NCBI GenBank assembly: GCA_027487375.1 | Contig: JAIYDQ010000307.1 | Coordinates: 1 to 48,433 of the forward strand | Source: Planctomycetaceae bacterium | GTDB taxonomy: Bacteria > Planctomycetota > Planctomycetia > Pirellulales > Pirellulaceae | DNA length: 48,433 nt | Direction: 5' to 3' | In this document: one piece after another, positions 27,079 through 36,365 of the stretch | Layout: every line of letters starts with the position of its first letter | Position numbering within the stretch: position 1 is the first letter of the stretch | Position numbers and translations under genes: made by a program | The notes under the pieces: model-generated | Database searches by the model: none | Told to the model about the DNA's origin: nothing | The model's input: only the letters and a program-made list of their open reading frames with translations

Positions 27079-28254
27079 CTACGTGAGAGGTGGAGTTGGT
27101 TGTTCAGCAGGGGCTGTTGTTGGTTTTGTGTCTTTTGGATCTACCACTGGAGGTGCTGGATCAGGTTTAGGAGCGGCTTTAGCTGGGCCGTGTTTGGGCT
27201 TGGGGGCATTGATTAAAACCATCACCGCACCGCCGATGACTAGTCCCAAAGAACCTGCAAAGATCGGGCTGATCTGCGAAAGTTTTCCGGCAAGGCCCAT
27301 CGATACCAATGTATTGATCACCGGAGCAAAGCCGAATATCAGAGGCATAACAAACACGGGTTTCCCTCCGTAATTAAAAGCCAAGATAATTCCAAGTGCT
27401 CCAATAGCTCCTGCAGCCCCCGCCGCGATCGACCACGCTAAACCTTTGAATGTGTATGCACCACCATCGGTTTGAGCGGCCAGAATCAATAATGGCAACG
27501 CAACTGCGATAATGAAATAGGCCAGACCGACACACAGAAAGGGCCTCATTCGTGAGCCACCCATTCTCATCTGTCCAAGGTGTAAGAAAGGTCCATACGA
27601 ACCCCAACATACAACGGCTCCAATAATGGAGGCGGTGATACCGAGAAGACTAAAGGGTTTTGTTTTGGCTGGAGCAGTTACCGTGGTTGACTCGGCAGAC
27701 ACAGCGGTCGCTTTCTCATCGGAATCCGTTGAAGCTTTGGCGTCTGTCTTCGGATCTTCCGTGGCTACTGCGACCGGTTTATCAACTGCTTCTTTTCTTG
27801 GCTTGAACATCAACACGCCGATCATACCGACCCCGACGAAGATCATGCCTATCACAAAAAGTGGTTTGATCTGATCAAAGGTTTTGCTCAGCCATGTTGT
27901 CACCAATGTGTTGATGACTGGAGCACCTCCAAAGACAAGCGGCATCACATAAACCGGATCGCCGCCGAAACTCAATGCCAAGATGACTCCGAGGGCCCCT
28001 AATGCGCCAACAGAGCCTGCAAGTAGCGATAACAGTGAGCCGAAAACAGACCAGTGTCCTTTTTCATTGCTGCTGCCAAGTATGGAGCCTGCTCCAAGAA
28101 CTGCGATGAGAAAGTAGGCGATCCCTACCCCTACGAACGATCTCAAAGAGCTATTTCCCATGTGGGCTTGCCCCTCATGAAGCAAGATCCCGTAAACTCC
28201 CCACGAAATGAATGTCATCGCGGTGAAGAGCAATACAAACGGCAGTTTAAGCAT
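27079..28254 (-). CDS. Internally duplicated multi-pass membrane transporter-like protein
   Basis: A protein of 391 residues made of two clearly homologous halves of about five membrane segments each, joined by a Lys/Asp/Thr-rich cytoplasmic-type linker (about 155-200). Matching blocks are FISWGVYGILLHEGQAHMG with VVCWGSYGPFLHLGQMRMG, ALGVILALSFGGDPVYVMPL with ALGIILAFNYGGKPVFVMPL, and FGGAPVINTLVTTWLSK with FGFAPVINTLVSMGLAG. The repeated Gly-rich helices and size recall the drug/metabolite transporter superfamily (GRP/RhaT-like sugar carriers), but I cannot name a substrate. The last 45 residues are Pro/Lys/Thr-rich and probably disordered. The start ATG lacks a strong ribosome site. It stands alone, with MITE-like copy B upstream. 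Confidence 0.75.
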   Translation of the reverse strand: MLKLPFVLLFTAMTFISWGVYGILLHEGQAHMGNSSLRSFVGVGIAYFLIAVLGAGSILGSSNEKGHWSVFGSLLSLLAGSVGALGALGVILALSFGGDPVYVMPLVFGGAPVINTLVTTWLSKTFDQIKPLFVIGMIFVGVGMIGVLMFKPRKEAVDKPVAVATEDPKTDAKASTDSDEKATAVSAESTTVTAPAKTKPFSLLGITASIIGAVVCWGSYGPFLHLGQMRMGGSRMRPFLCVGLAYFIIAVALPLLILAAQTDGGAYTFKGLAWSIAAGAAGAIGALGIILAFNYGGKPVFVMPLIFGFAPVINTLVSMGLAGKLSQISPIFAGSLGLVIGGAVMVLINAPKPKHGPAKAAPKPDPAPPVVDPKDTKPTTAPAEQPTPPLT

Positions 28255-28372
28255 AAAATTTGAAATCCCGGGCAGGTTAATGTTCTTCGAGACCGCTTAG
28301 TGTAACCTAAACCCGATTTTTTTCGACACTGCCAACGTGCATGCGTGATCTAACATGCTCTGGAGTGGTACG

Positions 28373-28511
28373 CTAGCTGGACAGCGCCAGGTTGAGCACG
28401 ATATTCGATCGCAACCGTGAAGGAGTGCTGCCTTGAGGCAACGAGCACCTTAAAATTGCCAAAAGCGGCTGAAGCCTGGACTCCTGCGCGTACCTGGCGC
28501 TGTCCAGCTAG
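28373..28511. mobile_element. MITE-like palindromic element, copy B
   Basis: A 131-bp core (28377-28507) is flanked by CTAG on both sides (28373-28376 and 28508-28511). With the flanks, the ends form a perfect 20-bp inverted repeat (28373-28392 and 28492-28511). The internal block GCGGCTGAAGCCTGGACTCC is shared with copies A and C. The copy lies in the 410-bp gap between the duplicated transporter and lpdA. The same gap holds a perfect 8-bp AT-rich hairpin (28541-28560, loop ATAA) without a T tract. No gene is seen there. Confidence 0.85.
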
Positions 28512-28664
28512 ATTGCTCAGGCTGTTCGCCGATTGTGGTGCTGAATTCATAAGAATTCAGAAGTCGATGATGACGACGAAAAAGCGTCTGTCTTCAGATG
28601 TCTTGCGACACCTGCTACGAAATCTGCTACTGCGACCAGGCACGATTTTCAACCTGGCAGAGCG

Positions 28665-30098
28665 TTAGTTTGCATGAACCTTTTTTGGTTTGAAGACTTC
28701 CGTCGCAGTACCGAAGTAGACTTCACCAGCGTTCATAAGCGTTTCACTGAGTGTTGGATGGGGGTGAATCGATTCGGTCAAGTCGCGAACTTCACAACCC
28801 ATTTCAATGGCAAGAACTGCTTCTGCGATCAACTCTCCTGCACCTGAACCGACGATTCCGCAACCAAGAACTCGGTGTGTTTCAGGATCGACGAGCCACT
28901 TGGTATGTCCTTCCGTACGACCGAGTGCCTGAGCACGACCGCTTGCCGCCCATGGATATACCTCGACGGATACCGTTCGGCCATCTCGTTTGGCTTGCTC
29001 CTCCGTTAGACCTGCCCATGCGACTTCAGGGTCGGTGAAGACAACTGCAGGGATCGCTTGCTTGTCAAAAGTAACGTTTTTCCCGAGGATGACTTCGACG
29101 GCAACTTTCGCTTCGTGGCTTGCTTTGTGAGCAAGCATTGGTTCGCCAGCGACATCGCCGATGACGAACAGATGCGGATCTGAAGTGCGTTGCGACTTGT
29201 CACAGACCACGAAGCCCTTGGGATCAATCTTTACGGCTGTGTTCTCTAATCCAAGATTCGCAGAGTTAGGACGGCGACCAACACTGACCAAGACGCGATC
29301 GTAACGCTCATGGCCAAACTTGCCTGGACCTTCGAAAGTTACTTCGACTTGGTTGTCGACTAAAGCAACCGAGCCGACTTTGGTGTTGGTGTAGATTCGA
29401 TTCTCGAAGAGAGTGTTTAGGCGTTTTTGGAGCGGCTTGACGAGATCTCTATCCGCACCGGGCAAGAGTGTGTCGGTCCATTCAACGACCGTGACCTTGG
29501 AACCTAGTCCGGCATAGACGCTCCCCATTTCCAGTCCGATATAGCCACCACCGATGACAAGCATTTTTGCGGGGATGTCCTTGAGTTCAAGCGCACCCGT
29601 ACTATCCATGACTCGGTCTGATCCGATCTGAAAAGCGGGCGGCATTGCGGGTGTACTTCCTGTGGCCAGAATGCAATAGTCGAACGTAAGCTTGCCACCT
29701 TCAGGGATCGACGGATCGTCCCCTTCGAGAATGAGAGTGGTCGAGTTCTCGAAGCGTCCGCGGGCTTTGATTACCTTCACATTGCGACGCTTGGCCAACC
29801 CACCTAAGCCTCCGGTGAGTGTTGAAATGACCTTGTCTTTGCGAGCTCGTACCTTATCGATGTCGATCTTTGGAGGAGCGAAGTCGACACCCCAATCGTC
29901 ATGCATTTCATGAGCTTCGCCGATGACTTTCGCGACATGCAAAAGGGCTTTGGATGGGATACATCCTCGAAGCAAACACGTTCCCCCCAGCCGCGACTCC
30001 GCCTCGACTAAAACGACTTCAAGACCTTCGTCAGCAGCCAAGAACGCGGCTGCGTATCCGCCAGGCCCGCCGCCCAAAATCACTAAAGGTGTGTGCAT
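28665..30098 (-). CDS. lpdA: Dihydrolipoyl dehydrogenase (E3)
   Basis: A flavoprotein of 477 residues that reoxidises dihydrolipoamide with NAD+ in the pyruvate, 2-oxoglutarate or branched-chain dehydrogenase complexes or the glycine cleavage system. An FAD-binding [10 protein letters not shown] begins at residue 9. The redox disulfide is Cys41/Cys46 in [13 protein letters not shown]. The NAD-binding site is [19 protein letters not shown], a second FAD block is the [20 protein letters not shown] region, and the catalytic C-terminal His-Glu motif reads HPHPTLSE. Length and motifs are fully normal. E1 and E2 genes are not in the window, so E3 is encoded apart from its complexes. A 395-bp gap separates it from the divergent esterase-like gene. 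Confidence 0.96.
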   Translation of the reverse strand: MHTPLVILGGGPGGYAAAFLAADEGLEVVLVEAESRLGGTCLLRGCIPSKALLHVAKVIGEAHEMHDDWGVDFAPPKIDIDKVRARKDKVISTLTGGLGGLAKRRNVKVIKARGRFENSTTLILEGDDPSIPEGGKLTFDYCILATGSTPAMPPAFQIGSDRVMDSTGALELKDIPAKMLVIGGGYIGLEMGSVYAGLGSKVTVVEWTDTLLPGADRDLVKPLQKRLNTLFENRIYTNTKVGSVALVDNQVEVTFEGPGKFGHERYDRVLVSVGRRPNSANLGLENTAVKIDPKGFVVCDKSQRTSDPHLFVIGDVAGEPMLAHKASHEAKVAVEVILGKNVTFDKQAIPAVVFTDPEVAWAGLTEEQAKRDGRTVSVEVYPWAASGRAQALGRTEGHTKWLVDPETHRVLGCGIVGSGAGELIAEAVLAIEMGCEVRDLTESIHPHPTLSETLMNAGEVYFGTATEVFKPKKVHAN

Positions 30099-30317
30099 TA
30101 CAATTTTCTAAGGTGGAAGAGTTGTTTGTGTTTACGTGCAGTTCACGCAAAGACTTTCGTTGTTTCTCATACCCAATCGAACTGGGTTTCGAATCTAGAT
30201 AATAACAGAACCACTCAATGCAGAAAGCCATGCCGCAGAAAGCCACAAAACTGAAGAATCGCTCGTACGGAATACACGTTCTGCAGTAGCCCGACAAGTT
30301 CGTCGCGATTTCGGGAT

Positions 30318-30380
30318 TTGACCAGGAATCTCGAGTCTCATTTCGTATAATTTCCGGAAAGACTTACGCTCGAGATTCTT
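30318..30380. promoter_or_regulatory. Palindromic regulatory-looking region with a TATAAT box in the lpdA/esterase divergent gap
   Basis: The divergent gap 30099-30493 holds no gene I can support. Near its centre-right a perfect 10-bp inverted repeat, GAATCTCGAG (30326-30335) and CTCGAGATTC (30369-30378), encloses TATAAT (30346-30351) and the palindrome TTTCCGGAAA (30351-30360), and is followed by a short T run. A TTGACC at 30318-30323 would be a good -35 box, but the 22-base spacing to TATAAT is too long for a standard sigma-70 promoter. It could be an operator over a promoter or an attenuator-like stem for the downstream plus-strand gene. Confidence 0.35.
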
Positions 30381-30493
30381 TTTCCGATCGATAATCTCGC
30401 TAATTCTGCAATACTTTAAGCCCATAGGTGAAATTTCTGGCAACTCGTCTTCGGGGTAGAAAGCAAACCGGGCTGGTGGGAAGCCGGTATTCG

Positions 30494-31741
30494 ATGCTCC
30501 TAAAAATTCAACGAATGAATATCGACAAAACAAAGTTCGCATACGCATTGTTCATCATTTTCTGCTCGTCACTGACAAGTCGCGGCGATTGGAATGCAGA
30601 CCTGATCGCGGTCGGGCGATTCCCGGGAACATCCAAAGACGGAATTGAAGAAAGTCAAACGCTTGAAGAGGGCACGTCTAGTAATCAATTAGGCGGCTTT
30701 TCTGCCTTGGAATACTCGGGAAAGGACAACCTTTTTTGGGTCCTTTCAGACCGAGGTCCGGCCGATGGGGCGGCAAGTTATCCATGTCGATTGCATTTAA
30801 TTTCGCTCGATTTGAATGCGAGCTTGAAAAGCATTCAGCCAAAAGTCATCCAGACGATTCTGCTCAAAGACGAGTCCGGAAGAGCTCTCCTTGGCTCACT
30901 ATCCGCTATCCCCAAAGCACGACACGATCGGGGCCAAGCACTCGATCCGGAAGGGTTACGATTGCTTCCCGACGGAGACTTCGCGATCAGTGATGAGTAC
31001 GGTCCGGCCATCGATCGATTTTCCAAAAGCGGCGTGAGGAAAAGTAGCTTTTCGCTCCCTCGCTGGATGGATCTGACTCGCGAGCCCTCGCTGGCTCAGG
31101 CGACCGAGGGAGCGATGCCTAACCGTGGGCTTGAGGGACTCGCCTTGAACGAAAGCCGAACGCGGCTTCTTGGAGTTATGCAAGGGCCGTTGATTCAGGA
31201 CAGTTATCCCGTCAAAGAGAAGCGATACGGGAAACACGCGAGAATAGTTGAGGTGGGACTGGATGCGAACTCCCAAAAGAATCCGAACATGACTCAGTAT
31301 TTGTATCCGCTTACCGATATCAAAACGGGGATTAGCGAGATACTCGCCGTCGATAACGATCGCTATTTGATTCTCGAACGCGATTCGGAAAAAGGTAAGA
31401 AAGCAGCGACCAAAGCGATCTACCTTATCGATCTTAAGAACGCGACCGATGTCGCCGGTAAGAAACAGATCCCCTCCGGCGAGTTGCCTCCCGACATTCG
31501 TCCTGCTTCGAAAGAAATCGTGATCGATTTGTTGGATGATCGCTTTGGATGGAACGGAGTCATGGCTCCGGAAAAACCCGAGGGGCTCGCTTGGGGACCG
31601 CAGCTGCCTGATGGACGGAGATCGCTTTGGGTATGCTTTGACAATGATTTCCAATCCGATGTTGATAGTCTATTCTTTCTTTTTGCTATCGACGAAGCCT
31701 TATTCCAGCGACCAAATCAAGAAACCAACCAAAAGAACTAA
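30494..31741 (+). CDS. Secreted esterase-like phytase-family protein (PF13449 type)
   Basis: A protein of 415 residues from the ATG at 30494, which has GGGAAG about ten bases upstream and leads into a signal peptide (KTKFAYALFIIFCSSLTSRG). The body fits the 'esterase-like activity of phytase' propeller family: GGFSALEYSGKDNLFWVLSDRGP near the start, ALDPEGLRLLPDGDFAISDEYGP, RGLEGLALNESRTRLLGVMQGPL, ILAVDNDRYLILERDS, and near the end KPEGLAWGPQLPDGRRSLWVCFDNDF. The acidic Asp/Glu loops are typical of Ca-binding phytase-like propellers. The substrate is unknown. A GTG at 30428 and an ATG at 30515 are alternative starts. It ends 12 bp before xseA and may be co-transcribed with it. Confidence 0.85.
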   Translation: MLLKIQRMNIDKTKFAYALFIIFCSSLTSRGDWNADLIAVGRFPGTSKDGIEESQTLEEGTSSNQLGGFSALEYSGKDNLFWVLSDRGPADGAASYPCRLHLISLDLNASLKSIQPKVIQTILLKDESGRALLGSLSAIPKARHDRGQALDPEGLRLLPDGDFAISDEYGPAIDRFSKSGVRKSSFSLPRWMDLTREPSLAQATEGAMPNRGLEGLALNESRTRLLGVMQGPLIQDSYPVKEKRYGKHARIVEVGLDANSQKNPNMTQYLYPLTDIKTGISEILAVDNDRYLILERDSEKGKKAATKAIYLIDLKNATDVAGKKQIPSGELPPDIRPASKEIVIDLLDDRFGWNGVMAPEKPEGLAWGPQLPDGRRSLWVCFDNDFQSDVDSLFFLFAIDEALFQRPNQETNQKN

Positions 31742-31753
31742 CAAGGCGTTTTC

Positions 31754-33268
31754 ATGACACGGATGCTATGGGACGATGACGAAGATGATCAGGTTGGTGA
31801 GATAGCGGGCAACACGTCGAAGATCGATGCAAAATCAGATAAGGTTTCATCGCGTGACGCGTCTGCAAAAGGTTCTCCAAGTGTTCCCGGTTCGCGTGCC
31901 CCTGCTAGGGCAAAGAGCTCCAAATCAAAAGTAGCCAAAAAAGGCGTCATCGAAAAAGATAAGGACTCCGCAAATAAAGGTGACGCAGAAGGAACCGTAG
32001 TAGAAAAGCTTCCTGACGAGCCGGGAACAACATCGGAGTCACCGCTATCGATTGAGGATCTCAACCAGTGGATCGCCGCAGCCATCGAAGCCAACATTCC
32101 GAAAGTTTGGGTTGCAGGTGAAATCACTGATCTTTCGCAGCCACGAAGTGGTCATATTTATATGGGCTTGAAGGACGCAAACGCTCAGATCCGAGCGGTC
32201 CTTTGGAGGTCTTCTGCTGAAAGATTGAAGTTCAAGCTTGAGGATGGTCAAGCGGTACTGGCCTATGGACGAGTCGACCTCTACTCGCCACGCGGAAGCT
32301 ATCAGCTTGTCATCGAACGAATTGAACCTCAGGGGGTTGGAGCACTACAGTTGGCCTTTCAGCAGCTGTACCAAAGGTTGGCTAAAGAAGGTCTGTTCGA
32401 TGCGGACCGTAAAAAGCAACTTGTTAAATTTCCAAAGCGAATAGGATTTGTAACCAGTCCTTCAGGCGCGGCGATTAAAGATTTTTTGGAAGTCTTACGA
32501 CGAAGATGGCGAGGCACGGATGTGATCATCATTCCGGCGAAGGTTCAAGGAGTCGGTGCCGCGGAAGAGATCGCACAGGGAATCGAAATCGCGCAACGCA
32601 TCGATCCACCTTTGGATTGTTTAGTGGTCGGCCGCGGAGGTGGCTCCATGGAAGATCTATGGTGCTTTAATGAAGAGGTTGTTGTAAGAGCGATCGCTGC
32701 GAGCCGTATTCCCACAATCTCGGCTGTCGGTCATGAAATCGATATCACTCTCAGCGATCTCGTGGCAGACGTCCGCGCCCTGACGCCCAGTGAAGCTGCG
32801 GAGTTGGTCGTGCCCAGTGAAGCCGATGTCTTGACGATTGTGGAAGGTTACGAGCGAAGACTCAAGCAGTCGCTCCAGCAAAAATTTGACCTCTATCGAT
32901 TACGTCTCGATTCGATTTCGAGACGACCCGTAATTACTCGACCTGAAGAATTCATTGCCCAGCGAGCCCAAAGAGTTGACGAGTTAAGTATTCGGATCGA
33001 AAAAGCGATCGACCGAACCATCGAAGCGATGCGACTCAAGCTTGCCTCGAGCGCCGCGTCGCTTGAGGCATTGAGTCCTCTAAAAACACTTGAGCGAGGT
33101 TATTCGCTGACTCGATTGGTCGCCTCCAAGGTGGACTCGCCGGCTGCGAAAGATTCCGACGCGTCCTCGCTCTTGACCCGTTCCTCCCAGGTCGCTGTCG
33201 GAGATACGCTCGAGACACGTTTGGCTGATGGCCGTATCGAGAGCCTTGTGACCCGAATCGTTGAATAG
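31754..33268 (+). CDS. xseA: Exodeoxyribonuclease VII large subunit
   Basis: The catalytic subunit of ExoVII, which degrades single-stranded DNA from both ends. It has 504 residues; most relatives have 400-450. The excess is a Lys/Ser/Asp-rich N-terminal extension (residues 1-95) before the OB fold, which begins SIEDLNQWIAAAIEANIPKVWVAGEI. The OB fold includes GHIYMGLKDANAQIRAVLW. The catalytic core carries KRIGFVTSPSGAAIKDF, DCLVVGRGGGSMEDLWCFNEE and PTISAVGHEIDITLSDLVAD, followed by the long coiled coil and the late motif ALSPLKTLERGYSL. The extension looks disordered and basic. The small subunit xseB is not beside it. The ATG has AAGG seven bases upstream. Confidence 0.95.
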   Translation: MTRMLWDDDEDDQVGEIAGNTSKIDAKSDKVSSRDASAKGSPSVPGSRAPARAKSSKSKVAKKGVIEKDKDSANKGDAEGTVVEKLPDEPGTTSESPLSIEDLNQWIAAAIEANIPKVWVAGEITDLSQPRSGHIYMGLKDANAQIRAVLWRSSAERLKFKLEDGQAVLAYGRVDLYSPRGSYQLVIERIEPQGVGALQLAFQQLYQRLAKEGLFDADRKKQLVKFPKRIGFVTSPSGAAIKDFLEVLRRRWRGTDVIIIPAKVQGVGAAEEIAQGIEIAQRIDPPLDCLVVGRGGGSMEDLWCFNEEVVVRAIAASRIPTISAVGHEIDITLSDLVADVRALTPSEAAELVVPSEADVLTIVEGYERRLKQSLQQKFDLYRLRLDSISRRPVITRPEEFIAQRAQRVDELSIRIEKAIDRTIEAMRLKLASSAASLEALSPLKTLERGYSLTRLVASKVDSPAAKDSDASSLLTRSSQVAVGDTLETRLADGRIESLVTRIVE

Positions 33269-33282
33269 CTTGCGGGCGATGG

Positions 33283-33345
33283 AAGTAGATTCCGCTTGCC
33301 GAGCGGAATCCGTCTTGGGATTCGCCCGGCAGGCGAACCCTACTT
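33283..33345. repeat. Double-hairpin palindrome after xseA
   Basis: Outer arms AAGTAG (33283-33288) and CTACTT (33340-33345) enclose two hairpins: ATTCCGC/GCGGAAT (33289-33295 and 33303-33309) and TTCGCC/GGCGAA (33321-33326 and 33332-33337). It begins 15 bp after the xseA stop. The layout, GTAG/CTAC ends around two stems, is shared with the element at 36250-36330. It may act as a terminator or be a REP-type repeat. Confidence 0.6.
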
Positions 33346-33517
33346 GTGCGTATCTAACCTTACGGACATATCTGCGACGTTAACCGCTGGCATTGATTGT
33401 CGATTTGCTTGGGTTATGATAGCGGTTCAAGCCGGCGCTTATGGCTACTTTTTTGCTGTTTCGAACGCGTCGCATCCCACCCATTTTTCCTCACCCTATC
33501 CGTTTCGAGGTCTCCCT

Positions 33518-36223
33518 GTGCTCACGTATAACCGTAGCAATTCTTTGGCTCGATCTTCCTCATTAGCCTCCGAAAATACTTGGCTCGTGCCAACAAGATT
33601 CTGTCAGCGCGTCTGTGTTTCCGCTTTGGCTCTCTTGCTTGTAGGCACGACCGTTTGGGTTGCTGAGGCTCAAGAGAAAAAAGCGAACGCAAAGAAAGGG
33701 AAAGCAACTGCGGACGAAACGCGAGTTGCAGGCGATAACGAGACTGGTGAGTTTACTCCCGTGATTGCTGAGAATGCACAGGTTCCGCCTGGATTCAAGA
33801 TCGAGAAGATCTTTGAGGTTCCGCGAATCATGGGTTCATGGGTCTCATTGACGACCGGTCCAAATGGCGAACTGTTCGCGAGCGATCAGGGCGGTGAAGG
33901 GATCTTCAAGATTACTCCTGGCAACGGCACAGCACCGACGAAGGTACAAAAACTGCCGGTGAAGCTGAGTAGCGCTCATGGGTTGTTGTGGGCTTTTGAT
34001 TCGTTGTATGCAGTGGTCAACGGAGAGCAGTCCGGGTTACATCGCTTGCGAGATACCAATGGCGATGGGTTGGTGGATACTGACGAATACTGCATGGAGT
34101 TGCCAGGCCGTGGAGAGCATGGTCCTCATGCGGTGATTCTTAGCCCAGACGGAAAATCACTTTTCGTTGCTGCCGGAAACCACACCACACTTCCCGCTGT
34201 TGTTGCGGGAAGCAAGATTCCCCAGAACTGGAATGAAGATCATCTTCTTCCGCGACGATGGGATGCGAATGGACATGCTGCCGGAATTCTCGCACCAGGC
34301 GGATGGATTTGTAATGTCGATCCAAGCGGAAAAGAATGGAACGTTTACAGCATGGGATATCGAAACCAGTACGATATTGCCTTTAACGCTGATGGCGAAC
34401 TGTTCACTTATGATTCGGATATGGAGTGGGACTTTGGATCACCATGGTACCGTCCGACTCGTATCTGCCATGCGACTAGTGGGAGCGAATTTGGTTGGAG
34501 AAGTGGAACTGGAACTTGGCCGGCGTATTACGAAGATTCATTGCCTCCAGCAGTCGAAATAGGCCCTGGGTCGCCAACTGGCTTGGTGTTCGGTTACGGT
34601 GCGAAATTTCCCGCGGCCTTTCAGAAATCAATGTTTCTTCTCGATTGGACGTACAGCACGATTTACTCAGTCGAACTGACTCCATCTGGTTCAAGCTACA
34701 CCGGAGTTAAATCTGATTTTGTCACCGGCCTATCGCTTCCCGTTACCGATGCAATTGTAGGTACCGATGGGGCTTTATACTTTACTGCAGGCGGACGTGG
34801 AACCCAGTCCTCGCTCTACCGAATAACCTATGAAGGCAAGGAGTCGGTTGCGCCTGTTAAAGCTAATGATTCTGAATTTGCAGAGAAAAGAGCGATTCGA
34901 CACAAACTCGAAGCGTTTCACGGAAAATCTGATGGTGACCTACCATTCATAATCTCAAAACTTGGTGATCAAGATCGATTCATTCGCTATGCGGCGCGTG
35001 TTGCCTTAGAGAATCAACCGTTTGCGAAGTGGCGAGATTTAGCGTTCCAGACTACAGACACGATGTCCGTATTGAATGCGATGTTGGCTGTCGCTCATCA
35101 AGGAACAGCCAACGATCTGAATGATCTGGTAGAAAAACTATCGGAGGTGAAGATCGAATCACTAAGCGAAAGTGAACAGTTGTTTTGGATTCGAACACTT
35201 CAAGTCGCGTTTGCCCGTCACGGTGAACCGTCTGCAGAATGGCAATCCCGACTCGCTAGTCGGCTCGACGCCATGTACCCGGCTCAATCGTATTTTATAA
35301 ATGCAGAGTTAGTTCAACTCTTGGTTTATTTAAAGTCACCCACCATAGTTGAGAAAACGTTAAAACTGATAGACAACCTCGGTCCAGAACCGGTTCCTGA
35401 TTGGGGTGCATTAGTATCTCGCAACGCAAACTACGGTGGAACGGTTGGCAAGCTCCTTGCAGATATGCCTCCTTCCCGTGCGATTCAATTCATATTCGTG
35501 CTTCGCAATGTCAAGTCAGGTTGGACGCTTGATCAACGAAAGAAGTATCTTCACTTTTTTGTCGATGCAGCCAAACGCCCAGGCGGCAATAGTTACGCCA
35601 AATTCCTAATGCAATTTCGCGAGGACTTTCTCGCTACATGCTCGCAAGCAGAGCTAATCGCACTTGAGTCATTAGCAAGCACGTCACTTCTCTCTGATCC
35701 TGTTGTTTCAACTCCTCCAAAAGGCCCAGGCCGAAAATGGACAACTTCCGAAGGGCTCGCCGCGATCGGGAAGAAGCTTACCAAGCGAAACTTTGAAGCA
35801 GGTAAGAACCTTTACTATGCAACTTCGTGTGCAAAGTGCCACCGCATCGGCGGTGAGGGAGGAGCCATCGGGCCCGACCTATCGACGGCTGCCAAAAAGT
35901 TTTCAATCGAAGATATGCTCAATGCAATCATCGAACCCAGTAAAGTCATCTCGGACCAGTATGGTTCCCAGCAGCTACTAACGAGCGAAGGAAAAGTCCT
36001 CGTCGGACGCGCCGTACCTATCGGTGATGAGTACTACGTTTACACCGTAGACGCTGATGCGAAACCTGTCATCGTTGCGAAGGATGATGTCGAAACGATT
36101 CAAGAGTCGAAGCTATCGCAAATGCCACTCGGTCTAATCGATAGCCTCAACGAAGAGGAGCTCAAAGATCTTATGGCCTATCTAATTGCAGCTGGCGACA
36201 AAAAAGCAAGCGTGTACAAGTAG
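33518..36223 (+). CDS. PVC-type heme-binding protein: beta-propeller, HEAT-like region, C-terminal cytochrome c
   Basis: A secreted protein of 901 residues from the GTG at 33518 (GAGG eight bases upstream). A long leader has its hydrophobic core at VCVSALALLLVGTTVWVAEAQ. A sorbosone-dehydrogenase/PQQ-like propeller follows, with PPGFKIEKIFEVPRIMGSW, GNHTTLP, YSMGYRNQYDIAFNADGELFTYDSDMEWD and a last blade near DAIVGTDGALYFTAGGRG. A helical HEAT-like stretch leads to a mono-heme domain with CAKCH at 771-775, GGAIGPDLSTA, and the end typical of the Pirellula/Verrucomicrobium heme-binding type. These proteins are thought to oxidise sugars or related substrates in the periplasm and pass electrons to the c-type heme. 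The frame is open up to 33296, but that part is polar with no ribosome site. Confidence 0.9.
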   Translation: MLTYNRSNSLARSSSLASENTWLVPTRFCQRVCVSALALLLVGTTVWVAEAQEKKANAKKGKATADETRVAGDNETGEFTPVIAENAQVPPGFKIEKIFEVPRIMGSWVSLTTGPNGELFASDQGGEGIFKITPGNGTAPTKVQKLPVKLSSAHGLLWAFDSLYAVVNGEQSGLHRLRDTNGDGLVDTDEYCMELPGRGEHGPHAVILSPDGKSLFVAAGNHTTLPAVVAGSKIPQNWNEDHLLPRRWDANGHAAGILAPGGWICNVDPSGKEWNVYSMGYRNQYDIAFNADGELFTYDSDMEWDFGSPWYRPTRICHATSGSEFGWRSGTGTWPAYYEDSLPPAVEIGPGSPTGLVFGYGAKFPAAFQKSMFLLDWTYSTIYSVELTPSGSSYTGVKSDFVTGLSLPVTDAIVGTDGALYFTAGGRGTQSSLYRITYEGKESVAPVKANDSEFAEKRAIRHKLEAFHGKSDGDLPFIISKLGDQDRFIRYAARVALENQPFAKWRDLAFQTTDTMSVLNAMLAVAHQGTANDLNDLVEKLSEVKIESLSESEQLFWIRTLQVAFARHGEPSAEWQSRLASRLDAMYPAQSYFINAELVQLLVYLKSPTIVEKTLKLIDNLGPEPVPDWGALVSRNANYGGTVGKLLADMPPSRAIQFIFVLRNVKSGWTLDQRKKYLHFFVDAAKRPGGNSYAKFLMQFREDFLATCSQAELIALESLASTSLLSDPVVSTPPKGPGRKWTTSEGLAAIGKKLTKRNFEAGKNLYYATSCAKCHRIGGEGGAIGPDLSTAAKKFSIEDMLNAIIEPSKVISDQYGSQQLLTSEGKVLVGRAVPIGDEYYVYTVDADAKPVIVAKDDVETIQESKLSQMPLGLIDSLNEEELKDLMAYLIAAGDKKASVYK

Positions 36224-36249
36224 TTTTGCCAAATCTTGACTGACACTCG

Positions 36250-36330
36250 CGTAGCTGCGTCTCTCCGAGACGCAGGAATTCTCCGCTAGGGGAGACGTAG
36301 TGAATCTCGTCTCGGAGAGACGAGACTACG
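36250..36330. repeat. Palindromic double-hairpin repeat between convergent genes
   Basis: Outer 22-base arms (36250-36271 and 36309-36330) are inverted copies with three mismatches. Each half is itself a hairpin with a perfect 9-bp stem and 3-base loop: CTGCGTCTC/GAGACGCAG (36255-36275) and TCTCGTCTC/GAGACGAGA (36305-36325). A 4-bp stem lies between them. The element sits 26 bp after the heme-binding gene stop and before the convergent phosphoesterase stop, so it could end transcription from both sides. The design resembles dispersed intergenic palindromes of planctomycetes. Confidence 0.75.
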
Positions 36331-36365
36331 TGTTGTAATAGAAGGGATTATAAGAACACGATTTC

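Noticed and set aside
30956-31654. 232-codon open frame antisense to the phytase-like gene
   Set aside because: The plus-strand product has clear family motifs along its whole length; the antisense frame has none.
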